Assembly (NCBI GenBank): GCA_021209875.1
Contig: JAGYVD010000005.1
Span: forward strand, 1,054,001-1,118,000
Length of the DNA: 64,000 bases
Direction of reading: 5' to 3'
Origin: Rosellinia necatrix
Taxonomy: Eukaryota > Ascomycota > Sordariomycetes > Xylariales > Xylariaceae
The translations under genes and the position numbers were made by a program. Position 1 is the stretch's first letter. Each line of letters starts with the position of its first letter. Shown piece after piece: positions 1-10,028 of this stretch. A model generated the notes under the pieces. It had not been told where the DNA came from. It saw only the letters and a list, made by a program, of their open reading frames with translations, and made no database searches.

Positions 1-13
1 AGAAAGAGGATGG

Positions 14-3000
14 CTACCAAGGTAGTTTACGCATAGCTACTTCTATGCGTTGTACCCAGTTCATCTCCCAGTTACTCCGCCCGTCGAAGAGGCGCAGTAG
101 ATAAATATAATACCTATTATCTCCCCTCCTGACTGCTATGTCCGCCAGAAGCTGTTGGACCCCTTCTAGAGTTCGCAGCTTTGCCTGGCAACCCTTGTCC
201 ATGCCATGACAGGCGGCAAGCTGGAATACCAGAGAGACCATCCCAGCCATAATTGGGGTCGCCATGGAACAACCCGACCTGACCTCTGGAGACGGCCAGC
301 CGTATGGTACATTGAGCCCTAGGGTCCCGTAGAGTGGGCTGGAGCTGTTGCTGACTGTCGGCGGGGGGTCAAAAGCCGAGGCGAATGACCCAAAATGATC
401 TGTGGCTCGCACGGAGATCACGGCAGGCAAATATGCCGGGAACATCTCGTCCCTGTTGGCCCCCTCATTCGCGGCAGCCGCAAAGAATATGATGGGTCGT
501 CCTCTCACGTCCTCGGCAGCACGTATGGCCATGCGAATGGGTTCGTGACTAGTTGCAAATCCGAAGGACATGGTGACGATATCAACGTCCCATTCTCTTG
601 CGGCGTACTCTATCGCCTACCGCGCCTATCAGTGTAATGTTCTCGTAATTGCGGAAGCTAGTGCATAGATTTCCTACCTCGGCGATTTTGTCACCCGCGA
701 GGTGAAGATCTTGGGCACTCTTCGCGATACGGCCAACGAACACATCGGCGCACCGCGCCGTTCTGAGTAGCAAGCTGACCACACTTGTACCATGACCCTG
801 TTGGTCGTCATCTACGGGCTGCTTAGCCGTACCTACAAAGTCACGCCAGTTGCCGTTGCCAACACGCTCTGTCTGTTCCGGTTTGGCTTTAAACCAATGT
901 GCTCTTGGGCTTTTCGGATCACAGCCGGTGTCTAGTACAGCAATCCTGACTTTTCGCTCGGCGTCGTACTCCGTGATTTCGTCATTTATGCGGTCAATCC
1001 AGCCGAGCCAGCTCTCGGGGCTTGATCTACAGAGACAGTCAGTATACACTAAGATAGTAGCTTTCGTCGCTACTCACTCTTTTGACGCCAAAACCACATC
1101 GCCAATGCCGCTTCTGCTATTGTTGGTGGTATCTTGAGTAGCCATGTCAAAATCCGAAACTACATCATTACCGCCAGGATCTTGAGCATGATCCAGATAT
1201 AGGCCTTGGGCCGTCAGAGTTTCTTGATCTGCTTTATCATTATCCCATCTTGCCCGCTTCGTACAGCTTCCTAAGGAGTTCACAGGTACGGGCTCAGTCT
1301 TTTCAGTTGCCAGGGCGAAAAAGTTGTCCCCCTCAGTTTCCGGTTTGTTCGCCGGTCTCTTCCGATTATTGTTAACCGCGCTGAGCAATCTAACATCGTG
1401 GCTCAGCAGTTTGCTCAAAACCTTCTGGCGAATAAGTCGTCTTGTGATCACAAAGCCATCTTCATGTCTGCCAGCTGCATTGCGTATTTTGTACTCATGC
1501 TTATATAATGCCTCAAAATGAAGGCACGCAGCAACAGCGTCTAGGTATTGTCGATTCCCTGGAACCCCGTACTGCTCTGCGTTACAAAGAAACTCGCGCA
1601 ATTCATTCCACCCGTCCTGGTACCGTTCGGCCAGGTTGACCTTGAATTTGGTGCCATACTCAATCTCAAGTAGGAGCCTAGCGAACGCAGTGAATATCAC
1701 GGGTCGCTCGACATATGACATATCCAGGAACTCTTTAGAATCCTGCCCAAGGAAGCAAGTGAGAAGTGCCGTCGTCTTATCGTACTTGCGATCGCCTGTC
1801 CTGAAGAATCGTATATGTTTAGAATCCCACGCCTTAAACGTATGCTTCCAGCCCACAAATGTAAGAATATTCGAGGCTAACTTCGAGGCTAACGACCTCT
1901 TCTCAGGATGATTAAACCTATATGAGTGCGACTTATAGTTTTTGGGGTGAATGGGCTTAAAGGCGCCTTTCGTAATCATTTTGTCCAGAGACCTTGTTTT
2001 GAACTCTGTTAGGTTTCGTCCAGGCGTATCGTACGAGCCAGTACCATCTTCAGCATCTAGAAAGAACCCCTCCTCGTCGGATTGAACCCGGGTCCTCCGG
2101 TTCAGCCACCAAGACTCCCCGAGCTCTAGACGGAGATGGAGTAACCTGTTCTGGGACCTTTTGACTGTGGTGCGATCATGAGATGTCGTTGCAGGCTTCT
2201 TTCTGGTCTGCCTGTTTCCTGGCATCGGGCGACACTGAATCTCCTTCCATTTGCCAATCTGAGGGCATATGAATAACCAATCCAGTTTTGTAGGTTCGGC
2301 CAAGCTCTCTTCCGTACCGCCCACCGCTTCGACAAGTACCTCGTGCTCGAAACCTGGAGCTATGGGGCATTTACGAAATTGACGAAGGACTATATCGAAG
2401 ACTTTGCCGGCGTACTCGCGATGCTGGCTTCCAATCAAAGTATTTGAGAGTGGCTCGTCGTGAAGGAAACCTACAGCATGCGTTGATTGGGGCTGACGAT
2501 CGGCTCTGCTAAGGTCCATGTAGCAAGATCGAACGGCATCATAGCTTTCTCTGGCTGCTTTCCCTGTAGGTAAATTAAAAATAGTCCTTATGTCGTATGA
2601 ACCAGAAATAGTCTTCAAGCAGCCAATAATGGTTGCTAAATTCGGGTATCGTGAAGTAGAGTCCGTCTCTCGAGCGGCGGCATTAGTAGGAATGGTAAGA
2701 CTACCGTTAGCGATGTTTTCGAGATGATCGCAGAGTGCGCCTAAGCAGGCGGCAATAGCGCCGGGTCTTTCTGGTGAAGATGTATCTTCTTCCAGGTACT
2801 CCCGATCCAGAATCACCAGCGACAGAAGCATCTGCAGTTTCGCTTTGAAGAGATCTAAGCAATTGACCAATTCTAGGTTAGAGGCGACAAGGTCTGTTCC
2901 GGGGGCAGCATCGAGTTTGTTTTGATTGCTTATTTTCGTCACACAGTCTCTCAGCTCTTGAATGATCATCCACGCTTCCGAAGTGAACAGTTCATTATAG

Positions 3001-3062
3001 CAATTCATCTCAGACAAGGGAGCGGCAGCACCTATCCCGCCCGGATGTGCCACTATTGCCAC
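14..3062 (-). CDS. DUF7580-like / subtilisin-like (S8) serine protease, three exons
   Basis: Spliced model 3062-1078, 1026-678, 616-14 gives 978 residues in one frame. Intron 1 (1077-1027, 51 nt) has a GTGAGT donor, CTGAC branch site and TGTAG acceptor; intron 2 (677-617, 61 nt) has GTAGGA and GGTAG. The C-terminal third is a peptidase S8 domain: catalytic Asp about residue 694 in IAVLDTGCD, His about 740 in GHGTS, oxyanion Asn about 828 in AAAANEG, Ser about 895 in SGCSMATP. The Ser motif has GCS where most subtilases have GTS. The roughly 660-residue N-terminal part is helical, with a stretch around 400-590 (WKHTFKAWDSKHIRFFR, then FARLLLEIEYG) that resembles the fungal DUF7580 region often fused to S8 domains; that match is from memory. 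No signal peptide or membrane segment is visible, so an intracellular protease is inferred. It is divergent from the zinc-finger gene starting at 3592. Substrate unknown. Confidence 0.85.
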
Positions 3063-3591
3063 TTGTGATCACTGTGGTATCTGCGATTAGCCCAGAGAGG
3101 GCCGTGTGCGGTGAGGCAGCCGACTCAGTGATGTGCTGCCATTTGATTTGAATCCACCCCTGTTAGGTACCTGGGCTCGCCTATTCGGCAGCTATGCGCC
3201 ATACCTTGGCACGACTATAAGGCTCGGGCACGATAGCTTGTCGGGCGGCGAGCGTTAGATTTATTGTATACCCAATAAGTTAACCGTAGAATATACGTTT
3301 CAAGAATTTTTCCTATTTTTAATTGCGTTCGTTGATGACGAGTCATCGCGATACAAGTAGTAACTAAAATAGCTTTGATGAAGCTATTTCGATTTTTCTA
3401 ACGATAGCTTAGTCGAAGTGAAGTACCATATGAACCAGCCTTCCAGACAAAGCCGAAGAGAGGAGTATAAAAACGTCCCAAATCTGCATACCCGTAGGGG
3501 AGAAGGGGGACGATACACCCATAGACGTGGCATGAGATGACCTCCCAAATATACGTGAGATTCCCTCACCCCCTTTTCGCGTTCTCTTAAC
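3063..3591. promoter_or_regulatory. Divergent intergenic promoter between protease and zinc-finger genes
   Basis: This 529-bp gap separates the start codons of two genes pointing away from each other, so it must hold both promoters. It is fairly AT-rich around 3260-3420 and contains the perfect inverted repeat at 3367-3389. I do not see a convincing TATA box for either gene. Confidence 0.6.
3367..3389. repeat. Perfect 9-bp inverted repeat with 5-bp loop
   Basis: AAATAGCTT, spacer TGATG, then AAGCTATTT. It could be a dimeric transcription-factor site or a hairpin in the 5' leader of the zinc-finger gene, whose start codon lies about 200 bp downstream. A further GATAGCTTAG lies just downstream. 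Confidence 0.6.
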
Positions 3592-5934
3592 ATGGAAGAA
3601 GGCCAGAAGCTCGCAACCCCGGTGCCGAGCGCAACCGCGGGATCTGAAAAGGAACGCGTCGACGATCATATACTCTCCTTTGTCCGCCAGTGCAACGACT
3701 GTTTCGTACAATATCTGAATGACCCGCTGAGTCTCCGAAAACATGGATGGGGTGCCCGGGCCCTCGTCGAAGATTACCATCGCCGTTTCAAATCCTGGGC
3801 GGCGTACTTCGGCGTCTTTTCTGAAAGAAAGACGAACCTCGATCGAAGATTGCGGACTCGGGAAGAGGTCCGGGGCATGGTCATTTGTTTGCTGACAGTC
3901 CTCAAAAGAAACGCCTCTCTTTGTCAGTTCATACCATCCCACTCTTGCCTACTTATTCTGCCAATGGACAACTCAGTACCCCAGTGCCCAGCAATAGATC
4001 CCAGGCCCGACTACGATGACGACGACAACGACGACGGCGACGACGATGATGACGATTATGATGATGATAATAATAATAATAACGACGAGGGCATAGTGAA
4101 TTCGTCTTCAAGCGATCCCACCCTGAGCCATGATTCTGATCTTGGAATGAATAAACATGATGACTTACTAGATGTGGCGCTCCAAGGGATTGATGATTCC
4201 CTCGCTGAACTTAATCAAATTGGAGTTATCATTTCCCAGTTAGCTGTTACCCCCGAAACGATGTGCGCAAGAAACTTCGCGGCGCGAAACCCAGACCCAA
4301 GCGACTACGAGACAAAGGCCTCGATTGCTGTCGATAACCTCTACCCTAATGCATCTACTAGTATCCGCCAACAGCTGATCCGGTCAATGACTGACCGGCA
4401 AGCGAAGATTCGCTATAGAGGATTGCGGAACGGGGAGCTGCAATTTGGTAACCAGCAGACAGCCGGGTCTGCACAGACTGAACAGGCAAGTAGCTCAAGG
4501 ACCACGGTTCAAAGTGAGAAAGTTATCCCATCATTTTTCAAGCCCCTTTCAATATCTGTCACGACTTCGAGTCAAAATGAAAATCTACATCAGGATAAAA
4601 GAGATCTCCAGAGCTTGTTAAGGTATCCGAGGGGCCACCAGTGCCTAGACTCCTTGGGAAAGCCAAAGACTTGGAATGTGAGTGGTGTTTCCAGACACTC
4701 GAGTCATCATTCATTCAAGATAACCATTGGACACCCCACTGGAGGTATGTATACCAACAGCGAGCTTTTTATTCTTAACGCGTTTTAACATGTCCCTTGG
4801 TGTAGAGATCATTATCTTGCTGATCTCGCGCCCTACCCATGTATCTCAGAAGACTGCGTACAAGAACTGCCTAGTTTTCCATCGATATCGGCATGGCTAG
4901 AACATATGGAATCAGCTCACTCGACAGGTTGGGTGAACAATATTCATCAGAAAGCCATGTGGAGGTGTAATTATAGTCATGCAAATCCGAAGGGGTTGGC
5001 TTCAGAAAGCTACTTTTCGACACCAGAAGATCTTTATAGTCATATCCTCCTCCTGCATCCTCAAGAAAAAATATCCATAGGGGATATCGAGAGATCACAC
5101 ACAGCCTATCTGGTTGATAATTGGCGCCAAATGGATGTTTGCCCCATATGTTGCTGTCTGGTTCAAACAGTGGACGATACGGAGGGAGAGCAGACGACCC
5201 CTCAGCCCGAAGACTCTCAAATCATGACAGATAAGCAGGACCTATCCGCCAGCCCACTGGAGCAAGAGAAGGCGGCACTGGGTGGTTCACGTGGGCAGCA
5301 TAAGGGCACATTCGAGGAGCAAAATCCACTAGAAAACAAAGTCGAACTCACAAATACTGAGGAGCCCAGACACCAAATTAAGGAAGACAATGACCAGGTG
5401 AAGGAAATCACTGCGTCAGCAAATGAAGCGCTTGCTCAGCACATTGCCGCTCATCTCTATGCCGTAATGCTACTATCAGTTGATTTAATAGCGGCCCAGA
5501 AGCAAGGAATAGAGGTTGAGGAGATAAATGTAGGTGGCGCGGCTGAATCTAAGCTTCTGGGTGATGCCGATAACCTTCCGGATAATATCCATAGCGTTAC
5601 TTCGGGAGATCTTTGTCTTTCTAGAGGAAAGGAATTTCCCAGGGGTGAACTCCCAGAGCATAGGGATTCAGAACTAGTTTTCGTGGGGCATCATAATGGC
5701 CCATCCGGCCCCCCAGAGAAACCGACGAAACAGAAGGACGTCGGCATAAAAGCATCGCTGCCGCTGGCATTTGAAAAGGTGCAAACCTTCCCGGGGCGTG
5801 GCAAGATTGACACAAGACCTTGGTACTGCTGCGACTGCGGCCATGGGCCTTGGAGCCCCCTTCTAGATGCACACTGTCATCATTGTAGCCGGCAGCAATG
5901 CGTCGGTTGTTGGATTGATACAAACGTGGAGTAG
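3592..5934 (+). CDS. Fungal multi-zinc-finger (C2H2-like) protein with acidic linker
   Basis: Proposed exons 3592-4513, 4612-4744 and 4806-5934 give about 727 residues. The second intron (4745-4805; GTATGT donor, CTTAACG branch site, TGTAG acceptor) is clear. The first is less certain: 4514-4611 (GTGAGA to CTCCAG) restores frame, but 4558-4601 would too. The N-terminus (FVRQCNDCFVQYL, then FKSWAAYFGVF) is the helical module common at the start of fungal STAND-type and zinc-finger signalling proteins. An Asp/Asn run coded at 4009-4085 follows. The middle has C2H2-like fingers: CEWC with a HWTPH pair, PCISEDC with EHMESAH, and further Cys/His groups near HILLLH and CPICC. The C-terminus (WYCCDCGHGPW, then CHHCSRQQCVGC) is a CxxC-rich zinc ribbon. 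It shares a promoter region with the protease gene. Nucleic-acid or protein binding is inferred; biological role unknown. Confidence 0.75.
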
Positions 5935-7340
5935 AGCGACCTGTACTTGCTGTAAGCGGTAGTGGTATCTATTGTTAAGAGGCAGATACCATAGGATTTA
6001 AACTCCCATTTTGTCGGGGGTATTATACAGTTCTATAGCATTCCCGTTAAGAGGATGATATATTGGACGCTGGTAAAGATATCTTTCACAACTTTAAGCT
6101 AATTCGATACCTGATGGTCGAGAATATCGTCAAACATAATCGTACTGTCACGGAACTAGTCTGAACCTAAGAACTCCACTAGGGCACGGGCCAGAATACT
6201 GTATATAAAAGGAGCGAGTAGCTAGCGACTGACCAAGTAGGGAACTTTCCCTCCTTGTGCAATAACATAAGTTATTTCTGGAACTACCAGCAGTACGAAC
6301 TGTGACACGTACTGCGAGACACAACTCTGAGCTGGTGACATAATCAGTTATATTAATATACTCGGCTATGGGGAACCATGTATTTGTCGAAGTCATATCG
6401 TTCACGATATTCACTATCACTTCTGTATTTCTGGCCCTAAACTAGTTTAATGACAAGTATTGTTTCGGCTTTTTCACGTGTTTGTCGCACATACTACTGC
6501 GGTACTATGCTGTCATGCTATTACAAACGAGATAATCTATAGATGGTTATATTATACTAACATATGGCCAATAGCGTGCTTATATTATAACTGTATTAGG
6601 CTCCGTGTTCGTTCAATGGTACCCACTACGTGCGTCCTCAGGCTACAAGACCGGGGAATTGTATACTGACTTCGCATTTGTGCACTTCTCTGCATGTTTC
6701 CATACAAGTTTATTCCCATCTAAGCGAATAAGCCACTTACGTTGGGTGGCATATAGTATCGCAAATCCCATCTAGTTTACTAGTACCTGCCAAGTTAGAT
6801 CTGCACATTTTCAACGTGCACTATATATTTGGCTTGACTCCGTAGCTACCGTAGCATACTCTGGAAATATGTGGCAAAACTTCGGGTTGCCAACGCACCC
6901 CAATTGTAGGACCACGTAGTATGGAGCCATGGTATCCAACAGGCCATTAGTATTATGACCCTAAGAATATTCTGGCTAGGAATAGACAATAGGCTATTTC
7001 CGAGGTGAAACCGGAGAAACGTTGGCGAACTACGTGAGAATTGGGATTAGTTGTGACACCATCGGCCCAGAATAGCAACAACGCTGGCCATGAGATAGGC
7101 CTCGGCCAAGCTCACACATATGACGAAGGATGAGTGCTCAGGCTGTCAGACGAGGCCAGCTGTCAGCTGTCTCAACCAACTGAACCCACGCCTTCGTGAA
7201 GGAAAAAAGGGCGGGAGGAGGGGGGAGAAGAATACTTGCAATCCTGTCTAGGCCTCTAGTAATAGGACTCACGATTCGTAGCAAGCCTCCTGCAATCACA
7301 AATCTCGGCCGTGATAGAAATCTCGCTAGACGTCGAAGGA
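5935..7340. other. Intergenic, 3' side of zinc-finger gene; start of gene desert
   Basis: No open frame here resembles a protein. The stretch holds copy A of a dispersed repeat (6152-6306). From about 7200 there is a short G/A-rich patch. Confidence 0.5.
6152..6306 (+). repeat. Dispersed repeat, copy A (possible LTR or promoter relic)
   Basis: About 155 bp align almost without gaps to 35104-35258 in the same orientation. Both copies share GGAACTAG/AGAACTAA near the start, a TATATAA box, CCCTCCTTGTG, GAACTACCAGCAGT and CTGTGACA. Many of the differences near the core are transitions. The TATA-like box followed by conserved sequence suggests a solo LTR or another transposon promoter. No target duplication or coding remnant is visible, so the class is unproven. 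Confidence 0.6.
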
Positions 7341-8400
7341 CCTAGGTGAGGCTCTGTGCTAGGGCGCACCATAAATCGGAAAATCCGCCGGTAGTTATGA
7401 CGTTTGCGGTGTCTGATGCGGTGCCACAGGAGCTATTTTCATACATACATTCCGGAGCGGGCGTCGAGGGAACGCAACAACCCGGACGAATGAATCAGTG
7501 CTGGGAAAGACACTTCCGGAAGGGGGGGTCTTATTGAGAAGAATACAACCGTGAGCGTCGTTGGGCTTATGGGTGGGACAGACGACGGGCCTAGATAACC
7601 GTGGAAGGGATCCCTGAAAGACGCACGGCTTCTGAAGATCGTCTCAAGTTGGAGTGGTGGACGCGATGTGACGGAGCGGAGCCGCTCGGATAAAGAAACC
7701 CAGATGTACACTCCTGTGCTGTACGGGGGGGCGTGGAAGACGCGGATCTTATCTCGTTCTGCGAGACGTGTTGGGCGCGGGCCATCGCTCGTTCGAGGGC
7801 AGAAGCCATGCCAGCCGAGCGAGAATGGGGTCCTCCTCCTATCTGGGAGAACTGAAGCACCGCTTGTCTTGGATGAGGAGAGCTCTCGCCTTTCAAACCC
7901 CCGAGACATATCCCGCCTGGGCTCCTGGCGAACGCCAACCCCGAGATTGTTGGACGCTCGGAACCAGCGGCAAGGTCGAAGGGGATCGAGCGAGAGCGCC
8001 CATACCGCGCCCAACGCATGCCGCCACGCCCATATTCGTAAAACTAAGTCATGCTTTCACCGAGACCATTTTGTGGCCGTCCTAATGGGGTTACAAGCAC
8101 GGCGCGTCCTACAACGTCGGAGAGGTACATCGGGAAGGGGGAAGGGGGAAGGGGGAGGGGGAAAGCAGCATGGGGCGTTGGCCCGAACCTTTGGGTAGAA
8201 AACAGAGGAACCCCAGATTCCAATCCACGGGGCTGCTGCACGAGGGTTCCACGTCTCGCAGCCTTCCAGAATTCCGTGGTGAAGATAAAAGACCGGGGGG
8301 GGAAGGGAAGGGGGGCATTAGTGAGGAGAGTTGGAGTCGCACTATGTAGAAGCCGGCAAGGTCCGCCGCCCTCGCCGTGACTGACCCATGTTAGTGAAGA
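7341..8400. other. GC-rich non-coding segment with overlapping open frames
   Basis: Between about 7440 and 8380, frames of 100-190 codons are open on both strands at once. That is expected in stop-poor GC-rich DNA rather than evidence of a gene. None of the translations looks like a known family, and several lack an ATG start. A G-rich tract (AAGGGGGAAGGGGG type) lies near 8135-8165 and another near 8295-8312. I call no gene. Confidence 0.4.
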
Positions 8401-9390
8401 GGGAACACGGGCATGTTATGTACGCTATTAGCTCGTTGGATAAAAGTAACTACTACAAGTAAGTTCAGTAGGTAGTTAGTGCAAGGTACGGTTTCTGGAA
8501 GGTGTCCGATAATGTGTGAAATCCACAAAAAAGATGTTATTATGTACACTACACATGTAAGTTAGTGTAGTAGTAGTGCCCTACCCTGGGAGCCAAGCTC
8601 CCGGGGGTGGAATTCCCACGCGAATCGTGATCGACAAGACCCGGACCAGACGAATTCGGGGAACCTCAAATGGGGTCACCTACTGCATATCGCCTAGCTC
8701 CGCGCAACCTCTAAGTGTACTGATAGACGGCGGCCGCGGATGGGTACATACCGCCGAACTAACTAGCTAACTAATACTAATAATACCTAATAATACCTGT
8801 CCGTTTTGACAGGTACCCCCATGAGCCGGTCGGCTATCCATTCCTCCCACTACACTAGTTAGTTACTGTAACCACTTACCTACACTACCTAGTGTACTTA
8901 CATGCCTACATAGTACACTACTGCGAGGTGCGCTACATGACGGCAAGGGGACGCCCTCACGTGGTTGTGACGCCTCAAAAAGCCGCCGTCTGCCACCCTC
9001 GCACGCACGCACGCACGGTTACATACCGGGCCCTGGACTAATCCGGCTCGGTATCCCACGCCATCCGATTCGGTGGCATGTGAGAGATCGCGCATGTCAA
9101 GGTTTACGCCACCTTGCCTTGACAACATACACTAGATAGAACAGCGTAAGTTACGGAAACGTAGGGGGGACGCATCGCATGTTCAGGCGAGCAAACTTTC
9201 GGGATCCCTCCCCCTTTTTTGGGGGTTGTTTGACAAACACCAACGATCTAGATCGAGGGTAAGCTCTGCGGGGGGCAAGGGGAGGGAGGAGGGGCGGTAA
9301 AGGTAATCCTCGCAAGCATGGCTAGCTGGCTCACCCATTCAACCTCGGGAGTGGTCGTGCGTGCGTGCGCGGAAAGGCTGGAAAGGGAGA

Positions 9391-9412
9391 AAGAGAGAGA
9401 GAGAGAGAGAGG
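9391..9412. repeat. GA microsatellite
   Basis: About eleven GA units in an otherwise non-coding region. Confidence 0.9.
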
Positions 9413-10004
9413 ATTATGATGATGACCTAAGACCACCCCCCGTGCAACCCAAGGCGGAGATTGTCAGGACTCTACCATCGTGGTAACAACGCCGCCGTAG
9501 TCTAAACCGGGGCCAGTGTGGACGAAGGTCTCGCTGTTCTCGTACCCTTTTCGTCTCTCATTCCCTCCCCTCCCCTTTTGTTTGTTCAACCTGGGGCAGA
9601 AGGTGTGTTTGTGACGCTGATCAATCGGCAGCCACCGACCGCCGGGAGGGGAGGGGAGGGGGAGAGCCATCCCGATAACGCACGTAACGAACCTGCGTCG
9701 GGTAGCAGTCATCGGACGGCTCCTTTTTCACAAGTTGGACATGTTGTGGTCAGGGATCGGCCGCGCAGTTTACCCTCTGTACCTGAATAGGGCTGTCAGC
9801 TTCCATGCCCATGCCGCGGATGAAGTGTGTTCGACACGCTGCTGCTGCTGCTGCCGGTACTTCGTAGGTGTGCGTGTGTGTGTGTATGCACGCTCTCGCT
9901 TGTCTGCGTGTTCGCTCGCTCGGCACCGTTCTCACCACCTTGTGTATCCTTTATTGTCCCTTACGGGTGATCTGGGCAGTCGGCAAGAGGACGGCGCAGG
10001 TGTG

Positions 10005-10028
10005 ATCCATCCATCCATCCATCCATCC
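10005..10028. repeat. ATCC microsatellite
   Basis: Six consecutive ATCC units in non-coding DNA. Confidence 0.9.

Noticed and set aside
3409..3942. 177-codon minus-strand open frame over the 5' end of the zinc-finger gene
   Set aside because: Antisense to a real coding exon and its promoter; no domain-like content.
7439..8198. Open frames of 142-191 codons on both strands
   Set aside because: They overlap each other in a GC-rich segment, several lack ATG starts, and none resembles a protein family.
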